Below, in pieces: positions 6,934 to 15,070 of a stretch of DNA of 32,538 nucleotides. Numbering within the stretch: position 1 is the first letter of the stretch; each line of letters begins with the position of its first letter. The translations under genes and the position numbers were made by a program. The stretch is from Anaerolineae bacterium. Lineage in GTDB: Bacteria; Chloroflexota; Anaerolineae; Promineifilales; Promineifilaceae. Location: NCBI GenBank assembly GCA_023382655.1, contig JAHDWK010000050.1, forward strand, positions 1 through 32,538, given 5' to 3'. The notes under the pieces were generated by a model. That model was not told the DNA's origin. It saw only the letters and a program-made list of their open reading frames with translations, and ran no database searches.

Positions 6934-8235
6934 TTGATTTGGCTTGCCTGTTTGCTGCTCTTGCCGGGAAAAGCTGAGCGGAACGTGGCTCTTCCGGCGG
7001 AAGCTATTTCGGCCGATTTGTTAGCTGCCCAGAATCGCCTGGCGCAGTTGCAAGCGAAATCACGCACAGAAAGGCTGGCGCTGGGAGCGCCTGTTGATCG
7101 GAATAGTCACGGCCGTACCCCCGTCCCATCCCCGCTGCAACTACCATCCGACTTACCCGCTCATCTAGGATGGGGTAGCGTCCCGTTAACGGCCGTTGCC
7201 CGCAAAACTACAACACCCACGTTATCAGAAATTGAAGATAGGAGATTAGAGATTGGAGATGATGCACTATCGCCAATCTTGCCTGCGCCAACTCCCCCGG
7301 ATAAGACTGTCAAACTTTACCCAGATATTGCCGCCGGGCTGTTCCAACGGGAATTGACTGCACCCGGACGCATCTGGCTCTTGTTACGCCATGTGGATAG
7401 CGATGGGCGAGGCTGGCTGGATGTGGCTGAAGTACGGGCGCAGTTGTCCGACAAGGAGTCCCCCTGGCAGGTATGCGGCTGGCGACAGTTGCGCAATTTG
7501 CTGAATAAGGGGGAAGGGATTTTTTGGGTACGGGCTGACGGCCGTATCTGGCTGCGTTCGATCACCCACGTAGCAGCAGCTTTGCAAGTGACACGGCTCG
7601 TGCTGCCGCCCGTCGCTCTGCCTGTCTCCAGCCTGACCAAGAATATTGGGCAGGTACGTGCCCATTTGTACGCTTCGTTTCACAGCAGTCGGGGGGGAAA
7701 GATGGAAACGGAGCGGCCTGGAGCAGCTTCGGGTTCGCCATCCGCCCCCATCGCTCGTGCCACAATTGCCAGTATGACCCACGTCATTCCCCGCACGCAA
7801 CGCCGCTATGAAAAAGCCGCACGTGTCCATACCAGCCACAATTTTGCCATTGGCGGTAAACCAAACGCGGAAACGGTAGAAGAAGCAACCTGGCAGCACG
7901 GCCAGGCAACATTCAGACTAAACGACAAAAAAGGATTACAAGGTACAAACGGGCAAAGTTACATCGCCTGGCAATTACCAAATAGTTACGCCGGGCCACA
8001 CCGGTCACAGCCTAAAGGCCAACAAAAACGAATCAATCAGGCATTGTCAGACCTGTTTATGCAAGGGATGACGGGGAACGGACAACGCCTGCTAGAAAAG
8101 CGTTTTTATGGTCACGGCCGTGCCGCCGCCCAGGCATACAATCGTGGGACTGTGCAGGACATCTATTGGTATGACGGCCGTGGCAGCAACGGCCGTGCCC
8201 GCATCTGGTATTGTCTGGAAAGCCGGAAAAAATGA
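6934..8235 (+). CDS. Unrecognised protein with a helix-turn-helix, possibly replication- or element-related
   Basis: This is a 433-residue frame with no good start: the TTG at 6934 is the first usable codon after an in-frame stop at 6880, no ribosome binding site is seen, and an ATG at 6929 is out of frame and stops at once. The N-terminus may therefore be truncated or mis-set. A central region (about 140-215) with RIWLLLRHVDSDGRGWL and CGWRQLRNLLNKGEGIFWVR resembles a winged-helix or replication-protein segment. Residues about 273-300 (ARATIASMTHV-RTQRRYEKAARV) look like a helix-turn-helix. The C-terminus (WQLPNSYAG, QKRINQALSDLF) is basic. Residues near 103-115 come from a short inverted repeat that has entered the frame. 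Seven ACGGCCGT octamers lie in the surrounding 1.3 kb, so its base signature matches the genome. It is divergent from the AAA ATPase operon and may be functionally linked to it. Confidence 0.6.
   Translation: MIWLACLLLLPGKAERNVALPAEAISADLLAAQNRLAQLQAKSRTERLALGAPVDRNSHGRTPVPSPLQLPSDLPAHLGWGSVPLTAVARKTTTPTLSEIEDRRLEIGDDALSPILPAPTPPDKTVKLYPDIAAGLFQRELTAPGRIWLLLRHVDSDGRGWLDVAEVRAQLSDKESPWQVCGWRQLRNLLNKGEGIFWVRADGRIWLRSITHVAAALQVTRLVLPPVALPVSSLTKNIGQVRAHLYASFHSSRGGKMETERPGAASGSPSAPIARATIASMTHVIPRTQRRYEKAARVHTSHNFAIGGKPNAETVEEATWQHGQATFRLNDKKGLQGTNGQSYIAWQLPNSYAGPHRSQPKGQQKRINQALSDLFMQGMTGNGQRLLEKRFYGHGRAAAQAYNRGTVQDIYWYDGRGSNGRARIWYCLESRKK
7251..7278. repeat. Short inverted repeat inside a coding region
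   Basis: GATTGGAGAT (7251-7260) pairs with ATCGCCAATC (7269-7278) at nine of ten positions around an 8-base loop. It is preceded by related AGGAGATTAGA units from 7239. It has the same design as the intergenic repeats elsewhere in the window but is read in frame, as part of EIEDRRLEIGDD. Confidence 0.6.
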
Positions 8236-8270
8236 TCCCCCTTTCTAGGGATATATGATAACATTCTGAC

Positions 8271-9173
8271 ATGATGACCCATGTGATTCACACCCTCGAT
8301 CTACACTTTCAGGACACAGCCGAAACAATTGCTGCCTATCTGGTTGAAGGGCCAGACGGGCTGGTACTCGTTGAAACGGGGCCTGGTTCTACGTTGCCGG
8401 CATTACGAGCCCAATTGCATCAACATGGTGTACAACCGGCAGATATTCACCATGTTATTGTCACTCACATTCATTTTGACCATGCCGGGGCCGCCGGTTG
8501 GTGGGCACAACAGGGAGCCACTATTCATGTGCACCATTTTGGTGCAGGGCACCTGATTAACCCGGAAAAACTGATTGCCAGCGCCACCCGCATTTACGGC
8601 GATCAGATGGATTCACTTTGGGGGCAGTTGCTGCCGGCGCCAGCCGAAAAAGTAGTGCCTTTATTTGACGGTGACACAATTGAGGCGGGCGGTTTGGCAT
8701 TTACAGCCGTAGAAACACCTGGTCACGCTCGTCATCATCATGTCATTCGGCTGGGGAATGTTGCTTTTACGGGGGATGCGGGAGGGATGAAGTTAGGGCA
8801 ACGCCCGTTGCTGGACATCCCCGCACCACCACCGGAATTTGACCTGGAAGCCTGGCAATGGTCATTGGACAAGCTATTGGGAATGGGGCTGGAAAGGATT
8901 TATCCCACTCACTTTGGGGCTGTGGAAAACGTCACCGAACACTTACTGGCAATAAAAAAACTGGTAGATGAGTCAGCCCAATTTGTGCGGGAAAAGATGG
9001 CAGCAGGGGTGGAACGTGATGAGTTGATTGCCCAATACACGGCCTGGAATCACGGCCGTGCCTATGCTGCCGGTCTCTCCGACGAATCCATCCGCAAATA
9101 TGAGATTGCCAACCCGCTGTATATGTCGGTGGATGGCATGATGCGCTATTGGCGGAAGAGGAATGAGGAATAG
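8271..9173 (+). CDS. Metallo-beta-lactamase-fold hydrolase
   Basis: The 300-residue protein has the zinc motif THIHFDHAG (His66, His68, Asp70, His71), a further metal histidine in ETPGHARHHHV (about 153-160), a bridging aspartate in FTGDAGG (about 167) and a last histidine in YPTHFGAV. This is a complete dinuclear metal site of the MBL superfamily. The C-terminal 100 residues are helical, as in the broad glyoxalase-II-like group. The substrate cannot be told; thioester or lactone hydrolysis is typical. The upstream DNA has no Shine-Dalgarno sequence; TAACAT (8259-8264) lies 6 bases before the ATG, so a leaderless start is possible but no -35 box supports it. A second ATG follows immediately at 8274. 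The gene is convergent with the histidine kinase gene. Confidence 0.88.
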   Translation: MMTHVIHTLDLHFQDTAETIAAYLVEGPDGLVLVETGPGSTLPALRAQLHQHGVQPADIHHVIVTHIHFDHAGAAGWWAQQGATIHVHHFGAGHLINPEKLIASATRIYGDQMDSLWGQLLPAPAEKVVPLFDGDTIEAGGLAFTAVETPGHARHHHVIRLGNVAFTGDAGGMKLGQRPLLDIPAPPPEFDLEAWQWSLDKLLGMGLERIYPTHFGAVENVTEHLLAIKKLVDESAQFVREKMAAGVERDELIAQYTAWNHGRAYAAGLSDESIRKYEIANPLYMSVDGMMRYWRKRNEE

Positions 9174-9183
9174 TGAGCGGTGA

Positions 9184-9226
9184 GCAGTGAGCGGAATGTA
9201 ACTGCTTACCGCTTACCGCTCACTGC
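9184..9226. repeat. Inverted repeat made of TGAGCGG/TGAGCAG units
   Basis: The arm GCAGTGAGCGG (9184-9194) is an exact complement of CCGCTCACTGC (9216-9226). Tandem variants of the unit extend the structure to about 9172-9232. It fills the 39-base gap between two convergent genes and also encodes the last residues (SSER) of the histidine kinase. It may act as a two-way terminator. Confidence 0.7.
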
Positions 9227-11354
9227 TTACTGAAACAGGTGGGAGCATCAGCACAACCCCAGTACGTTCGCCGGGAATGGAATCCACGACAATAGAGCCG
9301 CCGACGACGGCCATCATCGTGCTGTGAAGAGCCAAGCCATGCCCATTACCGGCGGTGGGAGTGGTTGATGGTATACCAACGCCGTTATCCACAACACTGA
9401 TAAGCAACCCATCGGGCCAATGAATGGAGATTGTCAGGTTTAACGGCCGTACTCCACTTTCCCCACGTCCATGTCGGGCCGCGTTGCGAATGGCCTCACG
9501 CGCCGCATAAAAAACCACTTCGGCCGTTAAGGTGGGGATGGACTCTGCTTTTTCGGCTGCTTCCGGTTCAATTTCCCACACCACCTCATCAAATGCAGAC
9601 GCCAGATCATTGTCCACCGCCCGGTGCAGGGCACGCACCAACCCCAATCGTGCTACTTCGGGTACGGTGGAGGTGGGCATATTGTGCAGCAGGTCAGAGA
9701 TTTGTTTGTGGGCATCACTCAATAAATGGAGTGCATCTGGAATTCGGCCGTTCTCATTGGTCGGATTGCTAAGGGCAATCATGGCTGCCTGCAAATTAGG
9801 CAAGATGTCATCATGCAGTACACGGCGGGTTTGTTGGTCAATCACCTGGCTTTGTGCCAGCCGTTCTCGCTGCAAAAGCATCAGGCGGCGGGCCATTTCG
9901 GCGCTGGCCTGGGTGTCAATCAGCCGCTCACCACTGACACGGGCAATGTCAATCTCCTCCTGGCTGTAAAGGCCACCACCACTCTTTTCCCCTAACAAAA
10001 ACAGGCCAATAAGGCCGCGTTCACTCCACAGGGGAATGGCCCAAATCGCGCCACCGTATGGCTCTGGGTCGAGCGGAACCATCAGGATTTGGGGGGAGGT
10101 AAACTGACTGGTGAGGCCGGTTAATGGCGGCAGGTTGAAAGTAGCGGATGGGTATGAGAGCGGAGGGCCAACCAGGGGAGAGAGGGGGCCAACGGCCGTC
10201 AAATACGCCATCTTTGCATCCAACACGCCCCGGCACAAGGCACGGAAGGGCAGGTCAATATCCACTTCCTGAGGGTCAGTGGGAGTTAAAAGTTGGTCGA
10301 GCAAGCGCTGGCTGCTGACAAACGGCCGTAGCTGTTCCATGTACCGCTCTCGTTCCACATACGACCGCCAGCTTACCAGGGCATAAAAAACAGCGATGAG
10401 CATGGCCACCATTACCTGCCCATACAACGGCCGTAACTGGATAGTGAGGGTGGCGCTGATGAGAACGGCCGTGCCGACGCTAAGCATGATTGCCCGGTAC
10501 CAATGGCGCGCCAGCCCGCGCCGGGGCAGCGTCTTGCCGGTGAATACCTCATAAGAAACGACCGCCTGTCCCACCAACAAAATCACTACGCCGATGAGCG
10601 AAGAGACGATCAGGTCAAAGCGGGCCACCAGTTCCCGCGAGACAAAGTAGATTTCCAAAAAAGTGCGGCGATGGGCGTCTTGTACCACCCATAACATGGC
10701 CCCGGTGACCAGCAGGCTGACCAGCATGAGCATGATCGAGGCAGCCATCAGGTACGGCCGTGCCCGCTGCCGCGCCACCGTCCCCATCACCCGCTCAGAC
10801 GGGCCAGGCTGCCGCAAAGCATCCAGAGACAGGCCAATACACAGCAGCACGTAAAGGCTGTACCCCATCGCCAGCAGTGGAATCCCGGCAAATGACCAGC
10901 GCACAAAGAGGCGTAAACTGTTCAATTCTGGGGCTGGAATGACCAACAAGATCACCCCTATGCCCAGACTAACTAATCCAGACAACAACAAGAGAGTGAC
11001 CATGCCCAACCACACCTGTTGCCGCTGGCGTAATCTAGCCGGCGGCCCGGCCCAAAAACCGGCATACCAGAGGATAACCACATACCAGGTATACGGCAGC
11101 AGGATGACCGGCGTCATGCCCACCGTCCACCAGAAGATCATGCTGCGCCAGGTAAGGTTGAAGCCCAGCCCGGCAATGGCCGAATGGCTGACAAAAAAGA
11201 GCGCCCCCAGCAGCAGTCCGGCGCTGGCAATCCAGATGCCCCAGGCGCGCCGGTCAGAATTGAGCAGCACTGTCAGCCCCAGCCAGATGAGCAGCAGGGC
11301 ATTAAACAGCGAGACAGCCACGATGGCCCAATTGAGGTAGAGATTTGTGCTCAT
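9213..11354 (-). CDS. Membrane-bound sensor histidine kinase with GAF-like domain
   Basis: The 713-residue kinase has eight or nine hydrophobic segments in its first about 330 residues, then a soluble region (about 340-500) of GAF type with PLSPLVGPP and QEEIDIARVSGERLIDTQ. The phosphorylated histidine is His514 in RRVLHDDILPNLQAAMIAL, the pattern of ComP/NarX-like (HisKA_3-type) kinases. The ATP-binding domain has the N box AREAIRNAARHG, the G1 box VVDNGVGIP and the G2 box GNGHGLALH. The upstream response regulator on the same strand, 77 bases away, is the likely partner. No clear ribosome binding site is present (TGAAGA before the ATG). The last codons run into a dispersed inverted repeat. 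The multi-helix sensor suggests a membrane or lipophilic signal; which one is unknown. Confidence 0.9.
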   Translation of the reverse strand: MSTNLYLNWAIVAVSLFNALLLIWLGLTVLLNSDRRAWGIWIASAGLLLGALFFVSHSAIAGLGFNLTWRSMIFWWTVGMTPVILLPYTWYVVILWYAGFWAGPPARLRQRQQVWLGMVTLLLLSGLVSLGIGVILLVIPAPELNSLRLFVRWSFAGIPLLAMGYSLYVLLCIGLSLDALRQPGPSERVMGTVARQRARPYLMAASIMLMLVSLLVTGAMLWVVQDAHRRTFLEIYFVSRELVARFDLIVSSLIGVVILLVGQAVVSYEVFTGKTLPRRGLARHWYRAIMLSVGTAVLISATLTIQLRPLYGQVMVAMLIAVFYALVSWRSYVERERYMEQLRPFVSSQRLLDQLLTPTDPQEVDIDLPFRALCRGVLDAKMAYLTAVGPLSPLVGPPLSYPSATFNLPPLTGLTSQFTSPQILMVPLDPEPYGGAIWAIPLWSERGLIGLFLLGEKSGGGLYSQEEIDIARVSGERLIDTQASAEMARRLMLLQRERLAQSQVIDQQTRRVLHDDILPNLQAAMIALSNPTNENGRIPDALHLLSDAHKQISDLLHNMPTSTVPEVARLGLVRALHRAVDNDLASAFDEVVWEIEPEAAEKAESIPTLTAEVVFYAAREAIRNAARHGRGESGVRPLNLTISIHWPDGLLISVVDNGVGIPSTTPTAGNGHGLALHSTMMAVVGGSIVVDSIPGERTGVVLMLPPVSVSSER

Positions 11355-11369
11355 TCTTCAGAACTCGTA

Positions 11370-11418
11370 ATCCGTGAACCGTAATCCGTAACCCGAAGTC
11401 GAATAACGGTTCACGGAT
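11370..11418. repeat. Inverted repeat made of TAATCCGT units
   Basis: ATCCGTGAACCGT (11370-11382) pairs perfectly with ACGGTTCACGGAT (11406-11418) around 23 bases. Further GTAATCCG and CGGATTACG units flank it from 11366 to 11437. It occupies the gap between the response regulator and kinase genes and could moderate read-through. Confidence 0.75.
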
Positions 11419-11431
11419 AACAGATTACGGA

Positions 11432-12166
11432 TTACGGCCGCCAGGCCACCCAATTGCCGTGCGCGTCCAGAACATGCGGGACGCCGTCGTCTGTCCAGGT
11501 GAGCAGACGGCCGTTTTGGACGATGAGGGCGGCGCGGGTGCGGGCCACTTTTTCTTCGGTGGTGGTGCTGTTGAGACCCCAGGCGGCGTAAATCTGGCCG
11601 TTGATGCGGCTGATGGTGCGTTTATCACGGAAGCCCATGCGGGCAGCGATTTGTTCATTGCTCATGCCTTGGGCCAGCATCCGGGCCACTTCTTGTTCGT
11701 TGGGTTCCAGCAAATCCATCGGAGCGTGTTCGTCTTTGTGGCGCACTTCCTGGACGCGGGATTCGATGTCCGGGTCAATGAAGGAACGGCCGTACACCGC
11801 ATCTTGTAACAAGGGCAAGATCATCTGCGGCAGCAGGTAGTTGGATTTGCGCACGTAGGCGTAATGGCTAAGGATGCCGGCGCGGCGAAAGGCGCGGTAG
11901 TAGGCGTCGTCGTCCTGAATGGAGTAGAAAACGACGGGCATTCGGGGGAATTCGCGGCGGATAGCTACGGCCGTGTCTATGCCATTCATCTCACCCGCCA
12001 ACTGCACGTCCATCAAGATAACCTGGGGCGGCTGCTGCAAACAAAGCTCCAGGGCCGCTTCACCAGTGTCACAATCAGCAACCACCTGTACCTGCCCGGT
12101 GGCTTCCAGCCCCGCCTTCAGCGCCGGGCGCAATTTTTCATTATCTTCCACAATCAAGACATCCAT
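11432..12166 (-). CDS. Two-component response regulator with LuxR-like helix-turn-helix
   Basis: The protein has 244 residues. The receiver domain (1-120) has the acidic pair in VEDNE, the phosphorylated Asp53 in VILMDVQLAGE and a conserved lysine in YVRKSN. A helix-turn-helix of the LuxR/GerE kind follows (about 165-210: LEPNEQEVARMLAQGMSNEQIAARMGF). A C-terminal tail of about 35 residues lies beyond the usual end. The start at 12166 was chosen over the longer frame to 12292, because the receiver domain begins exactly there and a promoter with a 17-base spacer ends 6 bases before it. The gene is first in a pair with the kinase gene and is divergent from the VanZ-like/DUF4173 membrane operon, a likely target (inference). 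Confidence 0.88.
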   Translation of the reverse strand: MDVLIVEDNEKLRPALKAGLEATGQVQVVADCDTGEAALELCLQQPPQVILMDVQLAGEMNGIDTAVAIRREFPRMPVVFYSIQDDDAYYRAFRRAGILSHYAYVRKSNYLLPQMILPLLQDAVYGRSFIDPDIESRVQEVRHKDEHAPMDLLEPNEQEVARMLAQGMSNEQIAARMGFRDKRTISRINGQIYAAWGLNSTTTEEKVARTRAALIVQNGRLLTWTDDGVPHVLDAHGNWVAWRP

Positions 12167-12172
12167 ATGGCA

Positions 12173-12201
12173 ACGATCCCTGATTCTGCTTATCTGGTCA
12201 A
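12173..12201 (-). promoter_or_regulatory. Leaderless-type promoter of the response regulator
   Basis: On the minus strand, TTGACC (12196-12201), a 17-base spacer and GATCGT (12173-12178) end 6 bases before the ATG at 12166. The -10 match is weak, but the geometry equals that of the promoters at 4829 and 6455. Confidence 0.45.
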
Positions 12202-12271
12202 GCACTTGAGTGCATGAAATGGGGCATTTGGGAGGTGGCAACGGCCGTGCCCATCCTTTACCCTTGGCCGC

Positions 12272-12745
12272 ATGGTACATCTTAAACATCACACTTCAAA
12301 AAGCAATGGCTGGTTGTTGGCGGGATTAGCGGTATTCACGGCCGTTGCCCTCTTTCCCTATGGCTGGTTGGCCGACAACTGGCCCACATTTGACCGGTTC
12401 ACGGGATTTATCTTTGGCTCGGAAGCGGCGCATGTGGCCGGTCATGTGGGCCTGTTTGTTTTGTTGGGCACGGCCGTGCTGGTCATCTTTCCCCGTTGGC
12501 GGCAACGGCCAGCTCTGTATTTTGGCTTGATGGCGACCATGGGCATTGTCCAGGAGTTTTTGCAGATTGTCTCGTTCAAACACCGGTCGGTAGCGGCCAA
12601 TGACCTGTTTGATCTGGTGGTGGATTTATTGGCAGCGGGGGTAGTGTTCGCGGTTTTTCAGCGTCGGATAACGAGGTCCGAGGTCGGAAGTCCGACTTCG
12701 GATTTCGGGCTTCGTGCCAGGGTTCAAGAAAGGAAAAGACAATGA
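12272..12745 (+). CDS. VanZ-like membrane protein
   Basis: The 157-residue protein has about four transmembrane helices and the VanZ-family signatures: HVAGHVGLFVLLG in the second helix, IVQEFLQIVSFKHRSVAANDLFDLVVDLLAAGV in the third and fourth. VanZ itself gives low-level teicoplanin resistance, but most homologues have unknown envelope roles. The last about 25 residues are not conserved-looking and come from an inverted repeat. The stop codon overlaps the ATG of the DUF4173 gene (ATGA at 12742-12745), so translation is coupled. No clear ribosome binding site precedes the start. Confidence 0.85.
   Translation: MVHLKHHTSKSNGWLLAGLAVFTAVALFPYGWLADNWPTFDRFTGFIFGSEAAHVAGHVGLFVLLGTAVLVIFPRWRQRPALYFGLMATMGIVQEFLQIVSFKHRSVAANDLFDLVVDLLAAGVVFAVFQRRITRSEVGSPTSDFGLRARVQERKRQ
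12678..12701. repeat. Inverted repeat of GAGGTCGGA-like units in the VanZ-like gene tail
   Basis: CCGAGGTCGG (12678-12687) pairs with CCGACTTCGG (12692-12701), with one G-U pair and a 4-base loop. Similar degenerate units (TCGGAT, TTCGGGCTTCG) continue to about 12718. It is translated as part of the C-terminus. Confidence 0.65.
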
Positions 12746-14361
12746 CCACTCTTAAAAGCAACTTTGTAACTGAGCCAGAAGTGACACGGCCGTCTCGTCT
12801 GGCGCATATCCAGTCACCGGGGCGGATACTGGTGGCCGGGTTGGGGCTGGGCATAGTCGCGGATGTGTTGGTTTTTGGCAAGCCGTTGGGTATGGGGCTG
12901 CTGCTGTTTGTGCTGTTGGCGGTGGCGGTGTTGTGGCGGGTAAACCGGGGGGAAGGGGTAACGGCCGTGCGCCCTAACCTGTGGCTGCTGCTGCCGTTGT
13001 TCTTTTTTGCCGGTATGGTTGCCGTACGGGCCAATGCTACATTGACCACGTTAAATACGCTGGCAGTGCTGTGTTTGCTGGCCTACCTGGTCTTCTTTTG
13101 GGGACGGGGCCGGGTGCAAAATTTGGGGCTGGTGGACATGGGACTGCTGCCGTTGCGGGTAAGCGGACACGCCCTGACCCTGACGCCGCCCATTGTGGCG
13201 GAGAGCGTGGATATGGAGGCGGTACAGCGTCACGGCCGTCGCTCCTTCTTCCCGGTGCTGCGGGGCCTATTGCTGGCGGCGCCGATGCTGTTGGTGTTTA
13301 CCGCACTGTTGGCCATGGCCGATACGATTTTTGCCCACACAGTAGAGACTGCTTTTAGTCTGGACATCTTTGCCCACCTGTTCAATTGGGCTGGACATGG
13401 GCTGATGATAGGGCTGGCAGCGTGGTTGCTCACAGGTGGTCTGGCGTATGGGGCGATGCGGCGATACGGCCGTGATGACCAGAGCCGGTTTGAGGCCACC
13501 TTGCAGCAAATTCCCCGTCATTTCTCGTTGGGTTATATCGAAACCATCACGCTGCTCGTTACTGTTAACCTGCTTTTTCTGATGTTTGTGCTGATCCAGT
13601 TTACCTATCTCTTTGGCAGTGTGGTCTATATACAGTTGGAAAATTTTTCCTATGCCGAATATGCCCGGCGTGGTTTTTTTGAACTGCTGTTGGTGGTCAT
13701 CCTCAGCATCGGCCTGATTTTAGGGCTAAACTGGCTGACGCGGCGGGAGTCGAAACGGCAAATCAAGCTGTTTAACGGCCTAAGTACCCTACTTATTGGC
13801 CTGGTGCTGGTGATGCTGGCCTCCGCTTTCCGGCGCATGGTGTTGTATGAAGCCCAGTTTGGTTACACGGAACTCCGCCTGATGGTGTATGTGTTTGTGG
13901 GCTGGCTGGCTCCTTTGCTGGCCTGGTTTGCGGTCACGTTGTGGCGGCGACCAGACCGTTTTGCTCTGGGTGTTTTGGCGGCGGCACTAGGTTTTCTGGT
14001 CACACTCAATTTGCTTAACCCGGATGCCTTTATTGCCCGGCAAAATCTGGCCCGTTATATAGCTACGGGCGACCTGGACGCGGTGTATCTGACCAGCCTG
14101 TCTGATGACGCCACACCTTATCTGTTGGCTGCCCTGCTTCTGACAGCAGGGGATACCCAGGAACAGACGATGCCGTCCTGTTATGACCCGCTTTCGCGGG
14201 TAATGCCCATTGATTGTTATGCCGTGCCTTATGAGATTGTGAAGGGGGAGTTGCACGGCCGTGTCCAATCCATGTCTGAAAACGGCGACTGGCGGCAATG
14301 GCAATCATTCCATCTGGCCCGGTGGCAGGCGTTTGCCCAACTACAGGAGATTGGGGATTAA
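12742..14361 (+). CDS. DUF4173 polytopic membrane protein
   Basis: The 539-residue protein has about twelve membrane segments. It matches the DUF4173 family by its central block FTYLFGSVVYIQLENFSYAEYARRGFFELLLVV (split across two helices), the following NWLTRRESK loop and the RMVLYEAQFGYTELRLMVYVF segment. A soluble C-terminal tail of about 90 residues, with LNPDAFIARQNL and a repeat-like DALYLTSLSDDA element, is also usual. The function of the family is unknown. The ATG overlaps the VanZ-like stop codon; AAAGGA upstream serves as ribosome binding site. It is followed 29 bases later by the DUF1361 gene. The three form one operon. Confidence 0.87.
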   Translation: MTTLKSNFVTEPEVTRPSRLAHIQSPGRILVAGLGLGIVADVLVFGKPLGMGLLLFVLLAVAVLWRVNRGEGVTAVRPNLWLLLPLFFFAGMVAVRANATLTTLNTLAVLCLLAYLVFFWGRGRVQNLGLVDMGLLPLRVSGHALTLTPPIVAESVDMEAVQRHGRRSFFPVLRGLLLAAPMLLVFTALLAMADTIFAHTVETAFSLDIFAHLFNWAGHGLMIGLAAWLLTGGLAYGAMRRYGRDDQSRFEATLQQIPRHFSLGYIETITLLVTVNLLFLMFVLIQFTYLFGSVVYIQLENFSYAEYARRGFFELLLVVILSIGLILGLNWLTRRESKRQIKLFNGLSTLLIGLVLVMLASAFRRMVLYEAQFGYTELRLMVYVFVGWLAPLLAWFAVTLWRRPDRFALGVLAAALGFLVTLNLLNPDAFIARQNLARYIATGDLDAVYLTSLSDDATPYLLAALLLTAGDTQEQTMPSCYDPLSRVMPIDCYAVPYEIVKGELHGRVQSMSENGDWRQWQSFHLARWQAFAQLQEIGD

Positions 14362-14390
14362 CAATTCCCGGTCTCCCGGAGACACAAATT

Positions 14391-15062
14391 ATGTTTTCTC
14401 ACAGACACTACGTATTACTTTTTTTGGCACTGGTTTTTGCCTCCATCGTTTCCACCTCGTTGGTCGTCATTCGCGGGTATTACACCGGGTACTTGTTGTT
14501 TGTTTTTCTGGTGTGGAACTTGATCCTGGCGTGGCTGCCGTTTCTGTTTGCCACAGTTGTCATAATGTTCCCCGTGAAACATTATGTAACGATTTTCTTC
14601 GCCGCGCTCTGGCTGCTCTTCTTTCCCAATGCTCTTTATATCGTCACCGATTTCCTCCATTTATGGCCTCGTGGTGATGTGCCGCTGTGGTATGACCTGA
14701 TTATGATTGCCTCATTTGCCCTGACGGGATTGTGCCTGGGTTTTGCCTCGCTGGCAATGATGCAGACACAAGTGGCGGCGCATTGGGGACGATGGCGAAG
14801 CTGGTTGTTTGTGCTGGTAGCATTGGCAGTAAGCTGTTTTGGCGTGTATATCGGCCGTTTCTTGCGCTGGAATAGTTGGGATGTGTTCTCGAATCCACTA
14901 TCGCTGCTGGTAGACCTGCAATTACACCTGACGACGCCACTACTGCTGGCAAAAACGGCCGTAGTCACACTCGGGTTGATGGCGGTGTTTACCTTCACGT
15001 ATATTGTTTTTGCCATCTTGCCCCAAATAGCATCGGGCACCATGTCATATAGTGGTGATTAG
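14391..15062 (+). CDS. DUF1361 membrane protein
   Basis: The protein has 223 residues and about seven membrane helices. Family marks are FFPNALYIVTDFLHL, the WYDLIMIASFALTGLCLGF helix and the loop YIGRFLRWNSWDVFSNP. The role of the family is unknown. The start at 14391 was chosen because GGAG lies 9 bases upstream and the longer frame from 14298 would overlap the previous gene by 64 bases. Its place in an operon with VanZ-like and DUF4173 genes points to a shared envelope or membrane-sensing task. Confidence 0.88.
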   Translation: MFSHRHYVLLFLALVFASIVSTSLVVIRGYYTGYLLFVFLVWNLILAWLPFLFATVVIMFPVKHYVTIFFAALWLLFFPNALYIVTDFLHLWPRGDVPLWYDLIMIASFALTGLCLGFASLAMMQTQVAAHWGRWRSWLFVLVALAVSCFGVYIGRFLRWNSWDVFSNPLSLLVDLQLHLTTPLLLAKTAVVTLGLMAVFTFTYIVFAILPQIASGTMSYSGD

Positions 15063-15070
15063 TCATTAAT

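Noticed and set aside
12167..12292. Longer N-terminus for the response regulator
   Set aside because: The extra 42 residues resemble no domain, would overlap the VanZ-like gene start, and cover the promoter of the shorter form.
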